64,000 bases of DNA, taken from NCBI RefSeq assembly GCF_005405905.1, contig NZ_BJHU01000006.1, positions 1 to 64,000 of the forward strand, read 5' to 3'. Below the pieces are notes generated by a model, which saw nothing but the letters and a program-made list of their open reading frames with translations, made no database searches and had not been told where the DNA came from. Positions 26,918 to 36,763 of the stretch are shown here, in pieces. Numbering within the stretch: position 1 is the first letter of the stretch; every line of letters begins with the position of its first letter. The DNA comes from Acidovorax sp. NB1. GTDB lineage: Bacteria > Pseudomonadota > Gammaproteobacteria > Burkholderiales > Burkholderiaceae_C. The translations under genes and the position numbers were made by a program.

Positions 26918-28768
<1,851 letters not shown>

Positions 28769-28803
28769 TTCAGCGACAGCCACCCTTTAACTACCAATGC
28801 CTG

Positions 28804-29580
28804 ATGACGATACTATCAAACACAGAAATACGCTCGCGATCAAGGAATCAAGGTTTGATTACCCCCTTCCATCAAAGCGGACTGGGGGGGGCATCGTATG
28901 AACTTAGATGCAGCTCAACATATTACGACTTAACAGAAGGCGGAGTAAAAATTGATGCCAAGCCATATGGCGACAAGATAATCATAAAGCCTAAACACAC
29001 AATAGTGATCATTACCGAAGAATCACTAAAAATCCCAAGCGACCTGACGGCGCACATAATTAGCAAAGGGAGTTTATTCAGTATCGGCCTTTCACCCGTC
29101 AGCACGTACGCCGATCCTGGCTTTACTGGTCAGCTCGGCCTAGTTACTACAAACACTAGCGATAAATATATTGTTCTCGATACACAGCAATCTGTAGCAA
29201 AAATCCACTTTACGCAGTTGTCCTCCAACTCCACCGTTGCATATACAGGCCAACATGGATATCAAACCCGACTATGGCCGATTAGAACCGATTTGCAAAA
29301 GATCCATGCCGAGGTTAAAAATGACAAGAGAGTAAAAACAGAAGAAGCGGAGGCAACGGCAATTTTACCTATGCATATCACATTGGCACTGAAAAATATA
29401 AGAGCACAGAATACAAAAATTCTAGCCGCGATTGCAGTCGCATTTTTATTAAATGCTCTTCTTTTTTACAACATCGCAAAGAATAACAACATTGAAGTAA
29501 TTTCTAACATTGCAATAAATCTTATCTCAAGCGTTATTACGGGATGGATTGCAATTACTAATTCTCGCTCTAAGTTATAG
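28804..29580 (+). CDS. dCTP deaminase/dUTPase-fold protein with two C-terminal membrane helices
   Basis: Residues 1-160 follow the Dcd/DUT fold: GGASYELR, then SKGSLFSIGL where Dcd has its RSSLARLGL motif, then YADPGFTGQLGLVTTN. Aligned by eye to E. coli Dcd, the catalytic Glu138 position is Val114 and Arg115 is replaced by Ser, so deaminase activity is doubtful. The aspartate shared with dUTPases is kept. Residues 206-225 and 231-251 are strongly hydrophobic and look like a two-helix membrane anchor, unusual for this family. It is the first gene of a tight AT-rich operon. No clear ribosome site precedes the ATG. It may act as a membrane-bound nucleotide sensor. Confidence 0.7.
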   Translation: MTILSNTEIRSRSRNQGLITPFHQSGLGGASYELRCSSTYYDLTEGGVKIDAKPYGDKIIIKPKHTIVIITEESLKIPSDLTAHIISKGSLFSIGLSPVSTYADPGFTGQLGLVTTNTSDKYIVLDTQQSVAKIHFTQLSSNSTVAYTGQHGYQTRLWPIRTDLQKIHAEVKNDKRVKTEEAEATAILPMHITLALKNIRAQNTKILAAIAVAFLLNALLFYNIAKNNNIEVISNIAINLISSVITGWIAITNSRSKL

Positions 29581-29587
29581 CAAAGCG

Positions 29588-30553
29588 ATGGGACGCATCT
29601 TTTTCTTAGGAGTAAATACCGGCTATGTAAGGGATGAAACCCCGACCGCGCAGCATATAAAATTCCACGCAGAGCGAAGCGGGAATGGGCTCTACTGCAC
29701 CATTGTGGGAAATGTCCTAACACCTCGGGGGCACGGAACGAATAGTGTTTGCGCAAGAATTAGCCGCGCACCGGAATGGAAGACACTAGTTAACGAAATT
29801 CAAAACTCCGGAGCAATTGCCGGCATACAATTAAGCTCAACTTGGACAGAATATCAAGGAATAAAAGAATTTAAAAACAAAAGTCCAGAAAATAAACTCG
29901 ACGAGTATCTTTTGGTAGCAAAAAAAATCAACAACAGCAATATTAAAGATCTTTTTTCGGACCTTCGAAGCGCATCCGAACTATCAATAGAGGCCGGTTT
30001 CAAGCACATCCAACTTCACGCAGCACATGGTTACTTATTTAACTTGCTGCTCGATCCATTTTTTTCCTCGAACTATGAGCTCGCTCTAGAAGAGTTTTAC
30101 AGATGGGTCGAATACTTAAAAGCCAACAATATTGAATCCTCAATTCGGCTATCCACAAAAATTGGAGTGGCACAAATTGATTCAAATGACACTAGGCTTG
30201 CCGAGTTAATGGACACCCCCTGCGACTATGTCGACTTATCGCAAGGCCTCTATAACATCGAGAAAAGGCTAATCTACCCAACTTTGGCCGAAATCTTAGA
30301 TGCCCGCTGGGAGACCAATATTGACACTGCAAAAAGGCACCCAAATCGAAATTTTATTGCCTCTGGCAAATTTCGAAGTAACAACGCACGATCCAGAATT
30401 CTTCCCGAAAATATATATATTGGCATCTGCAGAGATTTGATAGCCAATCCGAATTTTCTAGAGAATCGGAGTGATGGATGCCAAAACAAGATGAAATGTC
30501 ATTACTTCTCCAGAAACGAAGATAGTCTATCCTGCGGAAAATGGAATAAATAA
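29588..30553 (+). CDS. Old Yellow Enzyme-like flavin oxidoreductase (TIM barrel)
   Basis: The 321-residue product resembles NADH:flavin oxidoreductases. The hallmark is AGFKHIQLHAAHGYLFNLLL (the substrate-binding AHGYL region), with GIQLSSTW, FIASGKFRS and GICRDLIANPNF as the FMN phosphate-binding end, and a cysteine-containing C-terminus. These enzymes reduce activated C=C bonds. It lacks the usual N-terminal loop and is divergent. ATG 29588 lies seven bases after the previous stop; an in-frame TTG at 29549 is less likely. The context with nucleotide-enzyme relatives suggests a pyrimidine-type substrate, which is inference. Confidence 0.65.
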   Translation: MGRIFFLGVNTGYVRDETPTAQHIKFHAERSGNGLYCTIVGNVLTPRGHGTNSVCARISRAPEWKTLVNEIQNSGAIAGIQLSSTWTEYQGIKEFKNKSPENKLDEYLLVAKKINNSNIKDLFSDLRSASELSIEAGFKHIQLHAAHGYLFNLLLDPFFSSNYELALEEFYRWVEYLKANNIESSIRLSTKIGVAQIDSNDTRLAELMDTPCDYVDLSQGLYNIEKRLIYPTLAEILDARWETNIDTAKRHPNRNFIASGKFRSNNARSRILPENIYIGICRDLIANPNFLENRSDGCQNKMKCHYFSRNEDSLSCGKWNK

Positions 30554-30556
30554 GAC

Positions 30557-31201
30557 ATGAAGCCAATTTTTATTGTATTAGAAGGCCTAGACGGGTCCGG
30601 CACAACAACGCAGGCACACCTTCTGGAAAGTTACTTCCGGGAACTTGCTCTGCCTGTAGAAAATACAGCAGAACCTTCCACCGGACTAATAGGCTCTACT
30701 ATTCGCCTCGCGTTGAAGCGCAGAGTATCATTTCAGGATGATCCAAAGCTATTTGACAGGCAAATGGCTCTTATGTTTGCGGCAGATAGGCATGATCATC
30801 TCTACAATGACAAAGAAGGGATTATTCCCACATTGAACAGAGGCATATCTGTTATATGTACAAGATACATACCTTCATCTTTTGCTTACCACTGCGCAAG
30901 CGAAGCGGACTGGGATTTTGTAGAACTTCTAAATTCCGAGTTTCCCTTGCCTGATCTTCTCATATATCTCGACAATGATGTGGAAAATTCTTTAGATAGA
31001 ATATCCAGAAGAAATACCATAGACTCATACGAACGAGAAGAAAAACTCAACCAAGCAGCACTTAACTATAAGCGATACCTATCAAATTATCCAGCTAGGT
31101 CGATTAAAATAAACGCTTCCTCACCAAAGGAAGATGTATTTTTAACAATCATCAGTGCAATAAAAGAGATCATGGAAAAAGACGAAAGGATTAAATCATG
31201 A
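30557..31201 (+). CDS. Thymidylate kinase-like protein with altered P-loop
   Basis: The 214-residue product follows the dTMP kinase layout. The N-terminal phosphate loop reads EGLDGSGTTTQ, having Thr16 where most kinases have lysine. EPSTGLIGSTIR and MFAADRHDHLY are the base-binding segments. ICTRYIPSSFAYH stands where the family has DRY, and IYLDNDVENSLDRISRR is the lid arginine region. Three bases separate it from the preceding gene and its stop overlaps the next start (ATGA). It is not the housekeeping tmk: AT-rich composition and divergent sequence. It may act on modified or unusual dNMPs, or bind without catalysis. Confidence 0.75.
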   Translation: MKPIFIVLEGLDGSGTTTQAHLLESYFRELALPVENTAEPSTGLIGSTIRLALKRRVSFQDDPKLFDRQMALMFAADRHDHLYNDKEGIIPTLNRGISVICTRYIPSSFAYHCASEADWDFVELLNSEFPLPDLLIYLDNDVENSLDRISRRNTIDSYEREEKLNQAALNYKRYLSNYPARSIKINASSPKEDVFLTIISAIKEIMEKDERIKS

Positions 31202-31584
31202 ATCGACTAAATAACGACGATAATGAGAGCCAAAGAATTCTTGCGTGGTTCAACAAGAGCGATGAAAACACAGTTAAATCTGCACTATACAAAATCGCCG
31301 ACTCCAACCCCGAACTCGATAAGCAATTTTCAACCAAATTCACCGCAAACGAGTATGAATTGCTATTCAACTCAAACAGAATTTCCGGAAGGATTGCAAT
31401 TTTAATTGGCGCAATTCTCGGTTTAATTGACCCATTTATGGCTCAAACCTCCATTGCAGAAAATCTGAGAGAAAAAGCAAAATCAATTTTAGCATCTGGC
31501 GGAATAAACACCCTCAGTTACAATCCGCGAGCTATTGAAATGAATAATAGCGAACTCAAAACCATTTTCAGTGAAATTATTTGA
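31198..31584 (+). CDS. Hypothetical protein closing the AT-rich operon
   Basis: The 128-residue product starts by ATGA overlap with the kinase-like gene, so it is translationally coupled. It has a charged N-terminal half and one hydrophobic stretch (RIAILIGAILGLIDPFMA, about 61-78) that could insert in or touch a membrane. No known motif is recognised. In a conflict system a small protein in this place could be effector or immunity, but nothing in the sequence proves that. Confidence 0.55.
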   Translation: MNRLNNDDNESQRILAWFNKSDENTVKSALYKIADSNPELDKQFSTKFTANEYELLFNSNRISGRIAILIGAILGLIDPFMAQTSIAENLREKAKSILASGGINTLSYNPRAIEMNNSELKTIFSEII

Positions 31585-31803
31585 TTGACGAATTGCTCTC
31601 TCGCTCCTTCCCGCTGCAGCACTCAGACCCACAGCTCCGGATTTATTATTAGAGCGAGCATTGGGGCCAGGTCTTGCCTTTTGCCTATTTCACCCCGGAC
31701 TTGCGGAGCCGGGCACAGAGCTTTAGTAGCTGCTTTTGCAATCTTCGCAAGCGCCATCGGCCAAGCTGGCATGTAAACATGCAGCGCCGCTAAACTCCAA
31801 TCC
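31585..31803. other. AT-rich island right border, no gene seen
   Basis: The 219 bases carry composition intermediate between island and backbone. GGGGCCAGGTCTTGCCTTTT (31662-31681) resembles motifs seen beside REP-associated IS200-like transposases, but no transposase is present. No terminator or tRNA end is recognised. Confidence 0.35.
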
Positions 31804-32094
31804 ATGCGCCCCTCCGAAGCCCTTTCCCTCCACCGCTCGCAAATCCGCGAGATCGCACTGCGTCACCACGTAAGCAGCGTACGGGTGTTTGGGTCGGCGC
31901 TGCATGGGGACGACACGGCCGACAGCGACCTGGACCTGTTGGTGGAGCCCACCGCGCAAACCACGCTGATGGACATTGGCGCGATCCGGTTTGAACTGAA
32001 GCAGTTGCTGGGCATGGAGGTGGATGTGCTCACCCCCAACAGCCTGCCCGCCAGCTTTCGGGACCAGGTGCTGCGCGAGGCGATCACCGTATGA
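31804..32094 (+). CDS. mntA: MNT-domain nucleotidyltransferase antitoxin
   Basis: The 96-residue minimal nucleotidyltransferase has GSALHGDDTADSDLDLLVE, the GSx10DxD motif. MntA neutralises the HepT toxin by transferring AMP units to its tyrosine. Its stop overlaps the hepT start by four bases (ATGA), the standard arrangement. It lies directly next to the AT-rich island but has backbone-like GC content. Confidence 0.9.
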   Translation: MRPSEALSLHRSQIREIALRHHVSSVRVFGSALHGDDTADSDLDLLVEPTAQTTLMDIGAIRFELKQLLGMEVDVLTPNSLPASFRDQVLREAITV

Positions 32095-32444
32095 GCCGGG
32101 CGCACCCGCTGCGGGTGGCGGACTATTTGCAGCACATCCTGGAAGCCATTGGCAACATTCAGGACTACACGGCTGGCATGGACTTGACGGCGTTCCTGGC
32201 AGACCGCAAGACCTGCGACGCGGTGATTCGCAACCTGGAAGTGATTGGCGAGGCCTGCAATAACGTGGCCAAGAACCACCCCGACTTTGCGCAGAAACAT
32301 GCCCAGGTGCCGTGGGGCTTCGCCTATGAAATGCGCAATGCACTGGCCCACGGCTATTTCACGGTGGACCTGGGCATTGTCTGGCAAACCGTGCAGAACG
32401 ATCTACCAGCGCTGCGGGCGCAAGTAGCAGCACTCTCGGTCTAG
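32091..32444 (+). CDS. hepT: HepT-type HEPN toxin ribonuclease
   Basis: The 117-residue HEPN protein has RNALAHGYF near the C-terminus. This is the Rx4HxY motif, with the RNase arginine/histidine and the tyrosine that MntA modifies. HepT homologues cleave RNA, including tRNA. It forms a complete toxin-antitoxin pair with the preceding gene. Confidence 0.9.
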   Translation: MSRAHPLRVADYLQHILEAIGNIQDYTAGMDLTAFLADRKTCDAVIRNLEVIGEACNNVAKNHPDFAQKHAQVPWGFAYEMRNALAHGYFTVDLGIVWQTVQNDLPALRAQVAALSV

Positions 32445-32451
32445 GTTGCGT

Positions 32452-32510
32452 CAATTTCGATAGCTTCTTGCGCTTATCCATCAGGCGCGAGAGGCCAATT
32501 TCATTCAAGA
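32452..32510 (+). repeat. Intergenic GCTA-type repeat, copy after hepT
   Basis: Contains ATAGCTTCTTGCGCTTATCC, ATCAGGCGCGAGAGGCCAAT and TTTCATTCAAG, the second half of the repeat family found throughout the window. The left palindrome is shortened. Confidence 0.75.
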
Positions 32511-32536
32511 AACTGCAGCATAGCTAAAGCCCCTCG

Positions 32537-32836
32537 ATGACGCCCCCGTTCACCCCCACCTTCGCCCGCATACCGCCCGGCCCGCTGGCAGGCCCCTTGC
32601 GGCTATTGCCCATCAACGCCACCGCGGTGTCCGTCCACACCGCCGATGGCGCGCATCTGGGCTCGCTCAAGCTGGTGGGCGGGGTGTGGAAGTTCAAGGC
32701 CATGGGCTACGACGCTGCCGGGCGCATAGAGCCGGGCCACGGCCCGCTGACGGAGCAGCACAACATGCAGTTCGCCACGCTGGATGCGGCCGAGGTGAGT
32801 GCGCGGTTGTTGAATGCTTTGGGAAGCAATCCTTAG
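32537..32836 (+). CDS. Small hypothetical protein
   Basis: 99 residues with a central LGSLKLVGGVWKFKAMGYD and a C-terminal helix ending NALGSNP. The composition is backbone-like and the gene lies between two intergenic repeats. There is no signal peptide or membrane segment and no recognised family. Confidence 0.6.
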   Translation: MTPPFTPTFARIPPGPLAGPLRLLPINATAVSVHTADGAHLGSLKLVGGVWKFKAMGYDAAGRIEPGHGPLTEQHNMQFATLDAAEVSARLLNALGSNP

Positions 32837-32865
32837 AGCGCACTCGCACTCACGCCTCAAACCCT

Positions 32866-32930
32866 TATTGCTTTCATTCTGATAGCAATAAAGGCAATAC
32901 CATCAGGCGGAAGCGGCCGATTTCGCCTCT
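32866..32930. repeat. Intergenic GCTA-type repeat, convergent gene junction
   Basis: TTATTGCTTTCATTCTGATAGCAATAA is an extended palindrome with ATTGCT/AGCAAT arms. It is followed by the family tail CATCAGGCGGAAGCGGCCGA and TTTCGCC. It lies between two convergent genes. Confidence 0.7.
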
Positions 32931-34035
32931 ATTTCCGCTCCACCAACGCCCGCAACGGCTGCCCGCCTGTGGACAGCTGAAACACCAGCCCCATGGCCTG
33001 CACCTGCCAGCCCTGCTTGGCCAGGGTGGGGGTAATCTGAAAGCCCGCCATCACGCAATCGGTCGTGCGCACCTCGCCTGCTTCGGGGGGGTTGCCCAGC
33101 ATCTGGGTGTAGGTCTGCGGCAGTTGCTGCGGCTGCGCCGCCTGCCCCTCTTTCACCAGCACCAGGTACGCCCTTTCGCGCGCGATGGGGGCGGCGGGGT
33201 CGGCGCCGTCGGGGCGCAGGGTGAGGGGGAAGTCAGGCACGGGGGTGGCAGGGTCAAACACCAGCTGGGGCGTGAACTCGGCCTTGGTGGGTGCGCCGTT
33301 GCTCTGGGCCCAGTGCAGGCGCAGGTAGGGTGGGGGTTCCTGGGCGGACCACATCAGGTGCACGTCGTTGCCGTGGGTGCAGTAGCTGGGGTGGGCCACG
33401 GGGTGGGGGTGGGCGGGCCATTGGCCGCCGCCGTCGCGCTGTTCCACGCGCAGCAGGCGGGTGTCGGGGGTGCCCAGTAGGGATTGGGTGTAGATGAGCC
33501 CCACGCCGGGCAGCTGGTAGCGCTGCACGGGTTGCACGGTGTGGGCCAGCGGGGGGTTGCTGGCGGGCAGCTCGCGGCGCTGGGCCACGTCGCGTGCGGC
33601 GGTTTGCAGGGCGCTTTGCGCCAGCAGGCTGGCGTAGACGGGCACGGCGGCAATGGCCAGGCCGGTGAGGCCCAGCACCAGGCTTTCGGCGCGCGAGAGT
33701 GCGGGCCGCACCCAGCGCCCGGCCAGCACATGGCCCCCAAACCACACCACGGGGCCCAGGGTGTAGAGCGACAGCACAAACACGCCCAGCGCGGCGGGCC
33801 CGCCCACGGCGCGCGCGGGCAGCAGCACAGCTGCTACCGCCAGCAGCGCGGCCAGCATCGACACCAAACGCACCGCCAGCCAACTGCCCACGCGGCGGCT
33901 GGGTTGGAAGTAGCGGCTCTCCAGCCACAGCAGCGCCACCACCACGGCCAGCAAACCGGCGGCCATGCGCCACCACGCCTGCTGCTCGGCGGCGGGCATG
34001 CGGGCGAAGGTGTCCAGCATCTGGGGCAGGTCCAT
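32929..34035 (-). CDS. Hypothetical inner-membrane protein
   Basis: The 368-residue product has about four hydrophobic helices in residues 20-150 (LAVVVALLWL, LVSMLAALLAVAAVLL, FVLSLYTLGPVVWFGG, LVLGLTGLAIAAVPVYASLL). A large extracytoplasmic domain without known motifs makes up the rest. It stands alone between intergenic repeats. Function unknown. Confidence 0.65.
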   Translation of the reverse strand: MDLPQMLDTFARMPAAEQQAWWRMAAGLLAVVVALLWLESRYFQPSRRVGSWLAVRLVSMLAALLAVAAVLLPARAVGGPAALGVFVLSLYTLGPVVWFGGHVLAGRWVRPALSRAESLVLGLTGLAIAAVPVYASLLAQSALQTAARDVAQRRELPASNPPLAHTVQPVQRYQLPGVGLIYTQSLLGTPDTRLLRVEQRDGGGQWPAHPHPVAHPSYCTHGNDVHLMWSAQEPPPYLRLHWAQSNGAPTKAEFTPQLVFDPATPVPDFPLTLRPDGADPAAPIARERAYLVLVKEGQAAQPQQLPQTYTQMLGNPPEAGEVRTTDCVMAGFQITPTLAKQGWQVQAMGLVFQLSTGGQPLRALVERK

Positions 34036-34094
34036 GGGCGTTTCCTTCCGGTCCGGGCGGTGCGTAGGCTTATGCCTTGGTGTGTCAGCGCCTC

Positions 34095-34153
34095 ATTGCT
34101 TCAATATTGATAGCTATCAGCGCTTATCCATCAGGCGGCAGCAGCCTATTTGA
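34095..34153 (+). repeat. Intergenic GCTA-type repeat
   Basis: ATTGATAGCTATCAGCGCTT is followed by ATCCATCAGGCGGCAGCAGC, close to the family consensus. Confidence 0.75.
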
Positions 34154-34178
34154 TGCATATAAGGCTGATGACTTGGAA

Positions 34179-34238
34179 CCGTTCACGCTGAGCCCGTCGA
34201 AGCGCCGCGCGAGGCTTCGACGGGCTCAGCCCGAACGG
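34179..34238. repeat. Long inverted repeat (REP-like hairpin)
   Basis: Two 25-base arms (34179-34203 and 34214-34238), complementary except for two positions, flank a ten-base loop. The core is GAGCCCGTCGAAGC / GCTTCGACGGGCTC. This motif occurs in many proteobacterial genomes between genes. It lies downstream of the M14 peptidase gene. Confidence 0.8.
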
Positions 34239-34311
34239 ATTTTTCAGGTTCAAGCGCACCCGATGCTGATCCATTCAAAAGGCGGCAGCACGGGCTGACT
34301 GCCTCACTGCC

Positions 34312-35256
34312 TTACCGCGCCCCACATACAAACTCCACCGCCGCGCACACCGCTGCCACCTGCGCGGCGATGCACTGCTCGGGTGTGGCGCGGGGGCTGT
34401 CGGGGTAGACCTCGGTGGTGGTGGTGTAGCGTGCGCCGCTCACGCTGGCGCACAGGCCCCAGGCCTTGAGCTGGTAACGGATCACGCCGGGGGCCACCAC
34501 GGGCGAGCCGATGATTTCGTTCTTGTCGTCCGCAGGCGCGATGTGCGTGACGCGGCCCACGGCGTCGATGATGGCTTGCTGGAAGGCGGGCTGCGGGCTC
34601 TCGGTGTCGTCCACCAGGTAGAAGCCGTCGGGGATGCTGCCGGGCTCGAACACCTTGTCGTCGCGCGCGGCCACGGCGGGGCGGTATTCGGATTCGTCGG
34701 TGTCGGTGGTTTCGTGCAGGTCGATGTGGGCGTCGAATGGGCCGTACTGCGCCTGGTGCTGCGCCACCAGGCGCATGAGGGCGGCGGATTCCTGTGCGGG
34801 CGAGCCTTCCTTGAACGAGCGGTTGGGGTCGATGGCGTCGAAGTTCCAGCGCTGAAACCGCTCATACGCCCAGGGGCTGACGCAGGGCACCACCAGCAGG
34901 TTGGCGCGGCCCACAAACTCGGCGGCATGCTGTTGCGCAAAGCGCAGCGCGCCGTGCACGCCGCTGGTTTCGTAGCCGTGCACACCGCCGGTCACCAGCA
35001 CGCTGGGCAGGCCGGGCTGCCAGTTGCGGCTGCGCAGGGCCTGCAGGGGGAAGTGTTCGGGCGCGTGGTGGGCGTTGGCATAGGCCACCTCGCCGTAGGG
35101 CTGCACATCCCACTGGCTGCGCAGGGCGTCGATGGCGCGCAGCACGTCGTCGGCATAACTGCGCTGGCGCACCTGGCGCGCGCGCCACTGGTCGCGTTCG
35201 GCGTCGCCCCAGGGTTGGCCGGGCGTGCCGATGGGGTAGGTGTGGTTTTCTTGCAT
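34312..35256 (-). CDS. M14-family zinc carboxypeptidase
   Basis: The 314-residue product has zinc ligands in GGVHGYETSG (HxxE) and in DAHIDLHETTD (distal histidine). ARYTTTTEVY near the C-terminus contains the glutamate expected in the catalytic position. There is no signal peptide, so it should act in the cytoplasm, possibly on amide-linked amino acids as in succinylglutamate-desuccinylase-like relatives. ATG at 35256 begins MQENHTYPIG. It is divergent from the protease gene with an 79-base gap. Confidence 0.8.
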   Translation of the reverse strand: MQENHTYPIGTPGQPWGDAERDQWRARQVRQRSYADDVLRAIDALRSQWDVQPYGEVAYANAHHAPEHFPLQALRSRNWQPGLPSVLVTGGVHGYETSGVHGALRFAQQHAAEFVGRANLLVVPCVSPWAYERFQRWNFDAIDPNRSFKEGSPAQESAALMRLVAQHQAQYGPFDAHIDLHETTDTDESEYRPAVAARDDKVFEPGSIPDGFYLVDDTESPQPAFQQAIIDAVGRVTHIAPADDKNEIIGSPVVAPGVIRYQLKAWGLCASVSGARYTTTTEVYPDSPRATPEQCIAAQVAAVCAAVEFVCGAR

Positions 35257-35335
35257 GGGTGCGTGGCTGCGTAGATATTGGATGGATTGCCCAGGGAGAG
35301 CCTGGGGCGGTGCAGGGCGTTCATAGAATACCGCG

Positions 35336-36763
35336 ATGCCCTTCCCCCTGATCCGGCCCCTGCGGCTGGCCACCTCCTCCCTGGTTCTGCTGCTTTGCGC
35401 CCTGGCGGCCCAGGCACAGAATGCCCCCTCACCCGCTTCCGCATCCGCCCCTGCCCCGGCCACACGCCCCGCGGGCAGTGACCCGGCAGATGGCACAGCC
35501 CAGCCCCCAGCAGCCACAGCACCCGCAGGGGCCGATGCCGCCCTGCTCTCGCGCGATGCGCGGCGCATCTACGAGCTGTCGCGCGACAAGCTAGTGCAGA
35601 TCCGCACGCTGCTGCGCAATGCGGGCACGCAGGCGTCGATTGGCTCGGGCTTTTTTGTGTCGGCCGATGGGCTGATCGTGACCAACTTCCACGTGGCCAG
35701 CCAGCTGGCGCTGGAGCCCGAGCGCTACCGGGGCGTGTACGTGACGATGGAGGGACAGGAGGGCGAGGTGGAGCTGCTGGCGTTTGACGTGCAGCGCGAC
35801 CTGGCCGTGCTGCGCGCCAAGGGCCGCACGGCAGCGGCGCCGGTGCTGGGCTTTCGGCCCGCCGACGAGGCGCTGGCACAGGGCGAGCGCATCTACTCGC
35901 TGGGCAACCCGCTGGACATTGGCTTTGCCGTGACCGAGGGCACCTACAACGGGCTGGTCAAGCGCAGCTTTTACCCGCGCATCTTTTTTGGCGGCACGCT
36001 CAACCCCGGCATGAGCGGCGGCCCGGCGGTGGACGACGCAGGCCGGGTGCTGGGCGTGAACGTGGCCAAGCGGCTGGATGGCGAGCAGGTGAGCTTTTTG
36101 ATCCCGGCCGAGTTTGCGCAGGCGCTGGTGCAGCGCGCGGCCAACGCGCAGCCCATCACCCAGGCTGCATATGGCGAGGTAACGCGGCAACTGGTGGAGC
36201 ACCAGCAGTTGCTGACCCAGCGGTTCCTGAAGGCGCCGTTTCATGAGCAGCGCCACGGCAACTACCGCGTGCCGGTGCCCGACGATGCGCTGGCACGGTG
36301 CTGGGGCTCGGGGCGTGACCCGTCCTTCCCCGGCCTGAACCTGGAGCGCACACAGTGCCGCGCCGACAGCGATGTGGTGGCGGGCGACTTCAACACCGGC
36401 GCGGTGCGCCTGTCGTACGAGGCCTACAACGCGCCCACGCTGGGCGCTGCGCGGTTTGCGCGCATGTATTCGCAAAGTTTTGCCAACGAGCAACTGCCCA
36501 CGCGCGGCAACCGCCACCAGACGGCGGCCGAGTGCACCGAGCGTTTTGTGGACCCCGGCAGCCTGCCGCTGCGGGCCGTGGTGTGCCTGTCGGCCTACCG
36601 CAAGCTGACGGGCCTGTACAACATGACGGTGCTGGTGACCTCGGTGAACCAACCCACGCAGGGCGTGCTGGGCCGCCTGGATGTGCAGGGCGTTGCGTTT
36701 GACAACGGCATGAAGCTGGCCGGCCACTACCTCAAGGCCTTCCGCTGGGAGGCCGCACCATGA
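35336..36763 (+). CDS. Secreted trypsin-like serine protease
   Basis: The 475-residue product has a signal peptide (ending AAQAQN), an alanine/proline linker, then a DegP-type chymotrypsin fold. The catalytic histidine is in VTNFHVASQ, the aspartate in VQRDLAVLRA and the serine in NPGMSGGPAVD. There is no PDZ domain; a C-terminal domain of about 180 residues with four cysteines (ARCWGSGRDPSFPG onward) replaces it. Its stop overlaps the start of the FHA membrane protein, so the two are co-expressed. Confidence 0.87.
   Translation: MPFPLIRPLRLATSSLVLLLCALAAQAQNAPSPASASAPAPATRPAGSDPADGTAQPPAATAPAGADAALLSRDARRIYELSRDKLVQIRTLLRNAGTQASIGSGFFVSADGLIVTNFHVASQLALEPERYRGVYVTMEGQEGEVELLAFDVQRDLAVLRAKGRTAAAPVLGFRPADEALAQGERIYSLGNPLDIGFAVTEGTYNGLVKRSFYPRIFFGGTLNPGMSGGPAVDDAGRVLGVNVAKRLDGEQVSFLIPAEFAQALVQRAANAQPITQAAYGEVTRQLVEHQQLLTQRFLKAPFHEQRHGNYRVPVPDDALARCWGSGRDPSFPGLNLERTQCRADSDVVAGDFNTGAVRLSYEAYNAPTLGAARFARMYSQSFANEQLPTRGNRHQTAAECTERFVDPGSLPLRAVVCLSAYRKLTGLYNMTVLVTSVNQPTQGVLGRLDVQGVAFDNGMKLAGHYLKAFRWEAAP

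Noticed and set aside
31662..31681. Motif resembling sequence beside REP-associated transposases
   Set aside because: No transposase and no second end present; too short to call a mobile element.
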